Assembly (NCBI GenBank): GCA_038030265.1
Contig: CM075937.1
Coordinates: 38,358,198 to 38,422,197, forward strand
Direction: 5' to 3'
Length of the DNA: 64,000 nucleotides
Origin: Corythucha ciliata
Lineage: Eukaryota > Arthropoda > Insecta > Hemiptera > Tingidae
Position numbers and translations under genes: made by a program. Under the pieces are notes generated by a model. The model saw only the letters and a list, made by a program, of their open reading frames with translations. It was not told where the DNA came from and did not search any database. Shown piece by piece: positions 10,712 through 19,830 of this stretch; position 1 is the first letter of the stretch; every line of letters begins with the position of its first letter.

Positions 10712-11840
10712 GTATTATTGTACGCCTTGTATATATAATGATGTTACTAATCCTAATAAAAAATTGGCTTTTGAGGGAGCCAAAACACGAAATTGGCTTC
10801 GGAGGATCCAAAACGGTGTAGGAGAGGCTCAAAGGGGTTTTCGCCTGCAGGTAGCTCTGGTATGGGCCCCTGTCCCGCAGAAAATGTCTGGCGATCTCCT
10901 GAATCATAAAAAGCGTCCTGTGCAGAAGCCAGACACGATCAAATAACCCTTATTTTTCTTACGGTGGGCGGCTCCCGGACTATTACTATTTCGGGACAAT
11001 CTATCTTTCTTCACGAGGTCCTTCAGGCTCCTAGGAAGGACCCTGTTTTGAAAAGAAGTACCTTTTAGGGTCCTTTCGAGAAAAGCAAAGGACCACAGGA
11101 CCATGAGCTGAAAAGAAGTTCCGTCCTTCCAAAAAAAGGACCTCTGGTCACCGTAAGTATGCCCCCTTAATGAGATTCAGAACCTGTGGCGAGGATGACA
11201 TAATTTTCCTAAAAGTGTAATCTTTCTTTTTTTTTTCGGTTAGAAATGAGGCGATCCCCGCCCTCGACGCAGGGTCGAAAGTTGCACTTTGCGGCCCTAG
11301 GTGAGAAATGAAATGAGTTCCGCCGTCGTCCACTAGGTCCTCAATTATGAATTTAAAACAAAAATCTAATTGTAAGTCAAAGCCGAACAAGCGACGCTCG
11401 AAACGGAGTTCATGAACGAACAACGCTCGCGAGTCATTTGTTCTCGCCCCTCCGCCTCAGCCTCAGCGTTCGTTTGTTTTTCTAGATTTGGTCGGTACTG
11501 GCCTTGACCTTGTTCATGTCAGCCTTTCGCGATCATTCTTATCATTCTTTTCTCTTGGTGAAAAAAAAAAAAAAAAAATGCTGTGTGCACCTCGGGGGAA
11601 AACTTGTGATTTCCGAACCTCAAAAACCTCATATCTTTTTTCGGTTGCGGAAAACACTAACTTTCCACCCTAGGTGCACAATATACTATTTCGTTACCGA
11701 CGAGATCAATTGTTTTCTTGATAGAATTTTGAATGATTTTTATAAGCTTCAGTTTGGTCGTGTAAATCGTGCCTTGTTTTCAATTTTGTTCTTGTTAAAT
11801 TCCTATCACATGTTACCCCAAAGCTATCCACCAAATCGTT
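10712..11840. other. No gene seen
   Basis: It contains repeated fragments around aggaccct and aaaagaagt (11020-11150), a poly-A run at 11562-11578 and two similar segments with cctaggtg near 11300 and 11665. No conserved protein domain was recognised in the short frames. Confidence 0.4.
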
Positions 11841-11842
11841 AT

Positions 11843-12284
11843 GGGGAACTTGCATGAATCTCAGATTGGGAAGAAAAGCATAGTACAGGTGATTTGACCC
11901 GTGAACTGAAGGATAACAATAGAAGTTGCAACCTGATTGGTGCGTTTTAAGATTTTTAAAAAAGGTTCAAAGTTCTTCAGGAGGGGATAGATGGTGCGAC
12001 GGGAAATGACGTCAATCCTTATTTGTGAAGCATTTGAGGGAACTCTAAAATTGTTTGTTTACAAATAACATGAAATATTCTTCCAGTAAACGCGTCTAAC
12101 CCTCTCTTCCCCGCATCATCCATTTCAATAAATAAGTTTTGACGTAATCGAACCCCCACTCAAAATGTTTAAAAATTTTCTGATAAAGCATCCTTTATTG
12201 ATTTCAAAGTTTAATGTGAGCAATAGGCTTGTGGGAGAGCACTCTTTAAGAAACACCAACTTTTGAAAAACGTGCAAGTTCCCC
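11843..12284 (+). mobile_element. Complete MITE, GGGGAACTTGCA ends, AT target duplication
   Basis: A 442-bp non-autonomous DNA element. It begins GGGGAACTTGCATGAAT and ends TGCAAGTTCCCC, flanked on both sides by AT. It aligns along its length with 43819-44254, sharing gattggtgc, ggggatagatggtgcga, aatgacgtcaat, tgtttacaaataaca, tttgacgta and gatttcaa-tttaatgtgagcaa. It has no reading frame. The family may depend on the THAP/YqaJ elements nearby, but that link is inference. Confidence 0.88.
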
Positions 12285-12286
12285 AT

Positions 12287-12687
12287 TGTTGATTAACGGC
12301 CTATTAATTTGACCTTAGTGAAAATGTCCGATTTTGAAGAAGTCAAGCACTAGATTTTGATGAAAAATGGTTATTTCTGCCGAATAAACGAATGCTGACG
12401 CAATAACACAATTAAGTGATTAAGAAGATAGGTATATCGAAGAATTTTTCCTGAAATTTGGGTCTAGTAGGTGCGTGATACACTATAACAATCCAACAGC
12501 CAAATGCCGATTTGCCTGCGTATCTATGCTTGAGTCTTTTGACGTATAAATTGCTCATCGAGCTATTTTATGTTTCTCGGCAAGAAAGCTGGCCATTTGG
12601 CAACGACATTGCATATTTAGCAATGAATCACGCAGTTGAATCTGAGGAGTTGCCTATACATGTACGATTCAGGGGCTTGTGGCACAT
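12287..12687. other. No gene seen
   Basis: Unique sequence between the MITE and the inverted module. Nothing recognised. Confidence 0.4.
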
Positions 12688-12837
12688 CACTATTGCTGTT
12701 CGCAGACCATCTATTAGGAGAATTTGTTTTTAGTGACAAGAGTGTGATGATTGTTTTCGGACTTGTGTAGAGGGAACGACCCGAGAAAAGGTAACAGTCG
12801 AAGAGAATTACCTTTTTTCGCCCGGATGTCGTCCACT
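12688..12837 (-). repeat. Inverted copy of 8457-8640
   Basis: Near-identical on the opposite strand to the left module (catcactattgctgttcgca, aggagaatttgtttttagtg, gaacgacccgagaaaaggta, attaccttttttcgccc). It directly abuts the terminal repeat of the deleted element at 12838. Confidence 0.8.
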
Positions 12838-13079
12838 CGCCACCAGCGCTCAGGCCGTGGCAGAAAGAGAAACCAAAAAAGCAGGGGCTCAAAGTAAACA
12901 AACACACTAGATTGTATGGTGATTGGGAGAGAAAAAACCAAAGTTGTGCATTGTTCATAATATTGCGTGGGGGCGATCATGGCATAGCTTTCAAGACGTG
13001 GGCCTGTCATCTCCGTGGTAAGCAAAAGTGTCCTATTTCTTCGCCAATAGTTGTGATTTCATTTTGTTTCGCTTAGCCA

Positions 13080-13332
13080 ATGAGGACCACATGTTGTGTT
13101 TATGGATGCTCTTTGGGGACTAAAGACGGTGTCAGTCTCCATGCTTTCCCTCGTCCGACGGAGTTCGTGGTAATTTCCGAAGGCTTCGAGAGGCAAAAAG
13201 TGAATAGGCGAAAACTTTGGGAGATAAAGCTAAGAATGGGCAAACGGACTCCCAAGTATGCCGTCGTCTGCTCCAACCACTTCAAGCCTTCGGATTTCTT
13301 GTCTGAGACTCATTACACGGCTGTTCATGGAA
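13080..13332 (+). pseudogene. THAP domain exon of a deleted transposase gene
   Basis: Starts at an ATG: MRTTCCVYGCSLGTKDGVSL, followed by HAFPRP, then RRKLWEIKLRM, YAVVCSNHFKPSDF. C-x4-C and C-x2-H zinc ligands, the invariant FP and W, and the SDF are present, so this is a full THAP finger of about 75 residues. The exon runs to a GTAAG donor at 13333. No downstream transposase exon follows within the element, so it is an orphan. It could still encode a DNA-binding peptide able to recognise the element's ends, which is speculation. This copy differs strongly from the THAP at 3159, so the two belong to different families. Confidence 0.8.
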
Positions 13333-13720
13333 GAAGTAAGAGAATTTCCCTTTGATCTTTGTGCAAAATTGATCCAAATTTCAATTTGCAGTGAGAAATC
13401 GCTTGTTTACAACAGCCTGAGCTGCCAGCTTTACAATTGCACTTTACTGTAACAATTTTCAAGCCATCGGGGTGGCTGGACGGCTTGCCCTCAACTTGAT
13501 AACTTTTTTCTGGTGATGAAGCACTCCTCACAATACAAGCTAGGAGAACGCTTTCTCCGTCCGACGGTAATTTTCCCGTAAGGAGTACGTGGCCGGCTGC
13601 AACTACTTCTTCAGCCTCCTTGAAGTTTCTTGATTTTGGGTTGCAATCGCATGCCTCACAAATTTCACCTATTCTTAACATTGTCGTGAATACCAAACTA
13701 CTTGTAATCCCAATCACCAT
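13325..13720 (-). pseudogene. N-terminal SWIM zinc-finger fragment of the partner nuclease gene
   Basis: Contains HVLLTGKLPSDGESVLLACI and SSHPDGLKIVTVKCNCKAGS followed by SGCCKQ. This is the region leading into and including a SWIM finger (CxC...C-x-x), where the usual C-K-H reads C-K-Q, so the final histidine ligand seems lost. The YqaJ domain that should follow is absent, and the fragment runs into the THAP exon from the other side. Same gene type as 5077-6570 but a different family. Confidence 0.72.
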
Positions 13721-13798
13721 ACAATCTAATGTGTTTGTTTACTTTGAGCCCCTGCTTTTTTGGTTTCTCTTTCTGCCACGGCCTGAGCGCTGGTGGCG

Positions 13799-14090
13799 CT
13801 GCTCGCCTCCAGACTACACAAGGAGAGGGACAGGGTGATTGTTTACCATGGGACGACCTGCCCCCTCCACGCCCCTCCAGTCCTTTGTGAGCAATCCAGG
13901 TTTATATATCGTTGGTGGAAACCAAGAACACATCAATCCTACCTGATTCCGTCAACCGAAACGTTCCGTCAACGAAAGGTCACATCAAGACTTGAATGTC
14001 ATCTTTTTGTAACACAATTCGAGCAAATGAAAACTAATTAAATAATAAAAAACCACTAACTGGAGCAATCAACCACGTTACTATTCAGAA
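13799..14090 (-). repeat. Right arm of the 6.8-kb inverted repeat
   Basis: Mirror of 7331-7436 and 8111-8456: ttgtaacacaattcgagcaa, aaccactaactggagcaatc and aaccacgttactattcag at 13987-14090; the cgatatataaa terminus reversed at 13890-13913. A copy of 13815-13913 also forms the left end of the MITE at 31735. Confidence 0.7.
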
Positions 14091-14140
14091 TTTATATGGG
14101 AAACCTCCGCCTGAGCGCGCTCCGGTCCACCTGCTCGCCC

Positions 14141-14246
14141 TCAATAACGCACCAATCGGGTTGCAACTTCCGTTGTTATCCTTCAGTTCACGGGTCAAAT
14201 GACCGGTATGCTTTTCTTCCCAATCTGAGATTCATGCAAGTTCCCC
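14141..14246 (-). mobile_element. End fragment of a GGGGAACTTGCA-type element
   Basis: Reverse complement of the first about 105 bp of the MITE at 11843, ending tgcaagttcccc followed by AT. Shares gattcatgcaagttcccc, cttttcttcccaatctgag and gttatccttcagttcacggg. The remainder of the element does not lie next to it. Confidence 0.75.
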
Positions 14247-14428
14247 ATTTAATTGCGGAGTGACAACAGACAACTGCATCAACTGTGCAAGGGGTTGGAG
14301 GAGTGTGGAATGGAAGGGTCATCGGTGGGCGGTGGCGTCCTCAGACCTAAAAGTAGGGTTATCACTTCTCAGACCTGCGGTTTTCGTCCGGAGTGCCCGG
14401 GCCAATAAAACTCTCACATTACAGTTCA

Positions 14429-14587
14429 CAGTGCGAAACCTTAAAGTTTGTACCTACCTCCCCCATTTGAAAAAAAAATTCCACCCACCCCCGGCCTGTA
14501 AAACACAAGTGTTACAGGAAGGGGTGATTGAAAGTTTTTTCCATATGGTTAGGGGGGGGGGGATACAAACTCTAAGTTTTCGCACTG
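14429..14587. repeat. Short hairpin MITE
   Basis: A 159-bp imperfect palindrome: cagtgcgaaaccttaaagtt at the left pairs with aactctaagttttcgcactg at the right. The inner parts also pair (cctcccccat and ccaccccc against the right-hand G runs). No coding sequence. Confidence 0.7.
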
Positions 14588-14639
14588 TATAGTTTGGGAA
14601 GTAACAAGTAACAAAAAAATCCTACTAAAAAACACAGAT

Positions 14640-15180
14640 CACGGCCGAAATTGAGAGGAATTCAAAATTAATTCGTGGCTAAAGTTGAGAAAAATGGCTA
14701 ATTCACTGACAAAATTGACAAAAATCTATAATTAGCGGCTAAAATTTGTAAAAAATAAAGTAACGTTGCGAATTATCGAACAATGTCTTATTATTTTGAC
14801 TATTTTATTGATAGGATGAACTAAAAGTAGGTACATACGGTAATGTTGCAAATGCGTTTAATGACATTATCAACCGGTTAATAAAAGCATTAACCGTCCA
14901 CGTTGGCTATTATTGATATTAACCGGTTATTAACGTCTAGGAATTTTTTGTTCATGTTATCAACATCACCCGGTTATTTACCTTCAACCCGGCCACTAAG
15001 CGTTGATGGTTATTAACTTCAATACCCAGTTTTTAATAATTCGTCACAATCGTATTCACACCACTAACCGAGCGCTTCGGGTAATGCTGTTGTTACCTGG
15101 TTATTGGCGTCATTAACCGCGATTTTGGGTCGTCGGTTTACATTACCCGGTCATAAGGATTTGCATCTTTAACCATAACA
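14640..15180. repeat. Family B fragment followed by an aaccggttatta array
   Basis: 14640-14770 holds a few family-B units (gctaaagttgagaaaaatgg). From about 14860 to 15180 a degenerate array of roughly 35-bp units with ttaaccggttattaacg or cattaaccg cores follows. Its units are self-complementary around ccgg. Confidence 0.6.
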
Positions 15181-16640
15181 TAGCGGAGTTTTAAATTTAT
15201 TGCATCGCGCTCCCCAGAATAACAAAAAAAGAAAAGTGGGGGGAACTAGGAGTTTATTCCCTCCTCCCCTCACTAGCATCATGTTATTTTCCGTTTCAAG
15301 ATGCGTGTAGCACCAAATCCGTAATAGTAAAAAAGTCAGTCCACCGTTTTGGTCTTTATCCGCTCTTGATGAATAGAAATATCTCCAATTTCGTACGCAG
15401 GCTCAACTCAACGCCTGTAGTTGGTCTTAGCATCTCCTCAGTTTCCCATTGAGATTCTTCTGTACAGAGTGTTTATTGGTTCAAAACTTCAAATGTTATG
15501 TAAAAAATGAATAATTAATATTAATAATAAAGTGGAGGTTGTTTCAGTTCACTTTATTGATAATAATATAGTGGAAATTGAAATTTCAGGTGAATAAAAT
15601 ACCTGAATCTAACCCAGAACCACGCTCTCAAACTCAACCGATTTCATTCATCGAGATCTCAGAAGAAAGATAATTAATTGGTGATTATCTGAGTCGATTT
15701 TGGGACCAATCGCAGCAAAGGGCTAATTCTAGCGGCATTTTGAACACTTTAACGCCCTTTTTCCAGCCTTTTGGAGTTGTGGTTCGGGCTGACGAGAATT
15801 TAGGACCAACTAGGTACTGAGTATAGAGCCGTTGTACGAAATTTGGTATTTTCCTATCGGTCCTGCAGCGAATAAGAGCCAGGACAGCGGACGGACATTT
15901 TTTTTTTTTTTTTTATTGCAGATTTGGATTCTACGCACTTCGAAACGTGAAACTACACATTTTGAGGGGGGGGGGGGCAAAAAAATTTGTTTGCGATACG
16001 TTTACAAAGACTTATTATTGAGAAATAATAAGTCAAAAAGAATCCTTTTATGTGAGCGTTACATTTTATTTCGTCTACCTCTGATAGGCGGATGCTGCTC
16101 TGCAACGGCCAGTTTTAAACGAGAAAGTTCAAACTACAAAAAAATAAAAATTCAGACTGCAAAAATCCTTCAATTACAAACGCCACGGCTTTGCTGTGGT
16201 TTGGAGGTTTGCTGGGGTTAGGGGCTTTGCTGTGGTTGGTGCTTTATTATTAGAGACCGGATTATATGCAAATAAAAATGATGCCATTTTTAGGGGCGAA
16301 CCTGTACCGCAAAACTAGTTTTTAATGAGCCAATTCCGCAAAATTCCTTGCAGATTTTCAGCTCAGAATGTGGCAATTTTGCGAGGTTTCCTATGGCAAA
16401 ATTTCAATTATTCGACGAAATAAGCAATAGTTAGAGGAGGGAGGGTTTATGAGGGTGAAAAAATTGAGTTTAGCAGTTTATTGCGCCTTTTTCACACTTA
16501 GCCATTATTTAGCGGTTTTTCATCAGCATCACAGTGGGGCATTCTGTGTAAATTCCTCTTTGAATGCGACAATTCGCGAACATACTGCCTATAGAATGTG
16601 CAGTTTTGCATGGATTTTGATCCCGTGACGGACTTGTTCC
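15181..16640. other. No gene seen; scattered repeat fragments
   Basis: Holds a poly-T run near 15900, a G run near 15967 and a short reverse family-F patch at 16178-16245 (ggctttgctgtggtttggag). No conserved coding frame seen. Confidence 0.4.
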
Positions 16641-17720
16641 GTGTGAATGGCTACAAACCTTTCACGGGGTTCGTTTCCCCTATCGGGCGCGTCCCCCGGG
16701 TTGCGGATGGGGGACCCCACCATTGGGCCGACCCGCTCCCTAATACGGTGCGATGGTGGGTTGGGTCGGAATAAGGCGCACCGTGTGCGGTGGGGAGTCC
16801 GTTATCGGACACACCCATTGGACATGGGGGCCGAATACGACCCCGTGGACAAACAACGGGTTAGGGGCTGTCCTGAGTCCGGGACAGAAGGGGGTGGCGT
16901 CTCCTACCTCCTCCAGCTATTCCTCCCCCCCCCCCAAGACAAGGTGTTTGGTCCGTACCTAAGGTCTGCATGGCACAGGGGGCAAAGTGTGCTTTGAACG
17001 GACCCCCAGGGCACCGGCCGATCCCCTGGTGTAATAGGCTTACCGCAGGCCTCGGCGCTTACGGCATGCAGGGCTCTGCCGGCGGTGGACTTATATTACC
17101 CTGGCTTCTGGCAGGACCTTTAAGGGCTCACCCAGAAGTTTATATGAAGAACTCGGAAGGGGCTCAGAGAACCTTCCGTGAACGCCGCAGTCACCGGCTG
17201 CTCCGTCCATGGATTCCACCGAGGTCAAACACGACATTGATGGGACCAGGGACGTACCTGTGGAGGGCAGTTCTAAGGAGCATACCCGCCGTGGGGAGTT
17301 TTTAAAAAACATACCCTCGGCGGGCCGTTCTAAAGAACACACCCCGGTGCAGGGGCTTATCTCTTCGAGTGCAACGCACTCGGCGCGCGCTAGCTCATCA
17401 TTCTTGTCACTCTCGTGCTCAAGGGTCCAGTTAGCGATTATCTCTTATCGGTTCTAAGAAGCGACGACCTCTAACCTTATTAAGAGGAGAGAGCTATCTT
17501 CGCAGGATCAGCATTTTCGGGCTTCACACGCCTGATATTTATGTTCCGGCCTGCGAGACACTAGCTGAGGACCTCCTCAACCTCATACGGTGCGAGGGAC
17601 TCTAGACTAGATCAACCGATCCAAGAGCGGCACAATAATCCACTTAGGATTCCGTGCCTGGGGCGTGTGCCATGCCCCTGCTCTTGGATAGTGGAGGAAG
17701 GAAGGATGGATTTTGATCGC
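16641..17720. other. GC-rich island of unknown origin
   Basis: A sharp rise in GC content relative to both flanks. It contains cccccgggttgcggatgggg near 16692, a related pair of segments with ttctaag-gag/gaacac at 17272-17345, and cacttaggattccgtgcctg near 17641. No long frame carries a recognised domain. The composition and gggttgcggat motif remind me of untranslated ends of arthropod non-LTR retrotransposons, but I cannot place it firmly. Confidence 0.35.
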
Positions 17721-17943
17721 CCGAATGAGGCCTTACGCTTGATTATTGGCCTGGATGTGACGTTTCACTCTGGAAATTTTTCACACTATAATGACGCCTT
17801 TATTGTTGCGTTTTACGAGAATTATTTTTGATTTTCGGGCTCCAAATAGATTATAATAGTAATAATAAATATTTATTCCCATGTTAAGCATGCATTTGTA
17901 TGAGGAACACGGCACCCCTGTCCATTTAATTTTTACTAATTAA

Positions 17944-19350
17944 CCCGTTAACGCCCAGTGTCCTGTTCATAGGACGCTGTTTTTATTGTCAAAACATGCA
18001 TGCGACAATGATGGGGATCAACCTAATCATGTTCCAGCGTGCCCAATCTCTTCTATACACCTGTCTCACTATTCAAAAAAACTGTATTATCGTTTCCAAT
18101 AGGAAAAACGTATCGAAATAGTCTAACGTTTTTCGTGCGATTTTAGGTTTCAGTTATTTTTTCAATCGTTCAAGTTTCTCTAGAAAATTCACGATGACCA
18201 GGCATGTGGATTTTGCTTTCGAGGATTGTGTAGGGCTAAAGGAAAACTGGTAATCAGCCACTTCTTCAAATTTTTAGATTCTCCACGAGCTAATGAGGAC
18301 TCAATTTTGTGTCCTATAAATATGACACTGGGCTATTCGACGTTGGTTTGCTAAATACAATTTTCTGTCAAATTCAACTCGTATTTTCACATTTCTTGAA
18401 AAAGTTCATCAGTATTCACTTGCCAAGCGAATAGCAGCCGAGATCTTGCTCTACCGCCGAACCCTGGTGAGCTGACCGACGAAGATGTCATTGATGGTGT
18501 TCTTGATACGACAGGAAAGTCGAAAGTCGTCGACGTTGTGGGATTGCTGGAAGTTATAAGATCGGAAGATGACGCTGAAAGCCAAGAACTCCCCGGCGGT
18601 AGCCAGAGGAAGAGGAAGGCATCGATCGAAAAAAATCTGCTCAGTGCAATCGGAATCGTGTCATCTATTCTGCAGCTTTGCTGATCAAGACGCGCTGCTG
18701 CGCTACTAAACCCAGAATTTTGTAAATGGGGAATGGTCAACAAATTTGGATGGATGATCGTCAGGTGCTTCAGGTGACACGGAATAATCAACTGATTGTC
18801 ACCAAACATACATCCGGTTTGGATATTAGCTATGAGATCATTGTTGGAACGATGGATTTTCTGTCAGTTCCAGCTCTTCTATAACGGTTGTGTCAACGGT
18901 GTGTACGGTGGTGTCAACCACAAAATTCAAGAAGCCATTTCATATAGACAGTGTTAGGGCGACCACCTAAGTCATATTATTACGAAATGGGGTCAACAAA
19001 CGAGATGTCAAGGAGATGATTGTTCCAAAAAACCCTTACTTTATGTTAAAAATGGGATTTTACTCTATCCATTGACTGTTTCCCCCAATTTTTCTGCCTT
19101 TGAGTGGCTCTGGTAAAAATTAATCAAGTTTCCATACCATTTTTTTGAATATTCCATAGGCTTTTAGGGAGACCAATCGAAACTACATAAGCGCCCAGCG
19201 TCCTATGGATAGGACAGGTCATTACGTGTGGAGGGGAGGGGGTTCAGATTCGAAAAAATATTTTTTAATAACAATAGGGCAATAGGAAACAGAATATACA
19301 GAAATAATTGAGATAAAACTAGTATAGGAAACTTGGGCGTTAACGTGCCC
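17944..19350 (+). mobile_element. Degenerate piggyBac-type transposon
   Basis: The left end follows a TTAA (17940-17943) and reads cccgttaacgcccagtgtcc. The right end at about 19331-19350 carries the reversed acttgggcgttaacg. A further inverted copy of the end (gacactgggct) lies at 18322-18332 and a direct one (gcgcccagcgtcctatggat) at 19190. The target TTAA is not preserved on the right. The interior holds a piggyBac transposase N-terminus at 18420-18685 and little else, so most of the transposase is deleted. Confidence 0.65.
18420..18685 (+). pseudogene. piggyBac transposase N-terminal fragment
   Basis: One plus-strand frame reads LALPPNPGELTDEDVIDGVL, then DTTGKSKVVDVV, SEDDAESQELPGG and SQRKRKAS before a TGA at 18682. 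The 'LPPNPGELTDEDxID' acidic N-terminus is characteristic of insect piggyBac transposases. The catalytic DDD core is not visible downstream. No start codon was fixed. Confidence 0.65.
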
Positions 19351-19379
19351 GTCCCACTTGAGATCGCAAGGTTTGAATG

Positions 19380-19830
19380 CCAAGAAGAAGTTTGAAAGGG
19401 TAAAAATGACAGTTTCCAAGTGAATAGACTTAATTTGAAGGATTGTCATGAACAAAGGCAGTTTGAAAAAGAATGTGAGCTAATGGGCAGCAGCCCGCCC
19501 TTGATGGAATTTTCATAATTGTAGAAGGTTACACAGACATGAGACAATTTTCCGGCAGAGGTGCCAGTTTTTGACTGGTATTGACACATTCTGTGCACAT
19601 TCAGTGTCTGGAGGGATGAAATGACTATTTCTACGCCGAGTGCTGATTTCATGAATCACTATTTTGGGGGTTTCACACCCAGTATTTATGCCAAAAATCC
19701 AGTTTTTAAGGTTACATCGACCGTTTCTTATGCTGAGTAGCCGGCTTCAGGAGTCAAATTGACAGTTTTATTCCCGATAACCCGATTCTCATCTCAAAGC
19801 CAAGATATCGTGGCAAAAGTCCCAGTTTTC
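19380..19830 (-). repeat. Degenerate family C-like array, reverse orientation
   Basis: Loosely repeated ccagtttttga / tgccagttttt / gacagtttcc units with about 31-bp spacing resemble the reverse complement of the family C arrays at 36500-38680. Strongly diverged. Confidence 0.4.

Larger units (their letters stand above)
12838..13798. mobile_element. Internally deleted THAP/YqaJ element with 90-bp terminal inverted repeats
   Basis: The ends at 12838-12925 and 13708-13798 are near-perfect inverted repeats (gccaccagcgctcagg, then ccgtggcagaaagagaaacc, aaaaaagcaggggctcaaag, gattgtatggtgattggga). Between them lie only the THAP exon of the transposase gene (plus strand) and the N-terminal part of the SWIM gene (minus strand), facing each other. 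The DDE core and YqaJ domain are missing. The simplest reading is an internal deletion of a two-gene Harbinger/ISL2EU element that kept both 5' gene ends. This also gives the terminal repeat of the family. Confidence 0.75.

Noticed and set aside
11148..11423. 91-codon minus-strand frame as a gene
   Set aside because: No domain, crosses an A/T homopolymer, and lies amid transposon debris.
8305..13913. LTR retrotransposon between repeats at 8.3 and 13.9 kb
   Set aside because: The flanking repeats are inverted, not direct, and no gag, protease, integrase or primer-binding site is visible.
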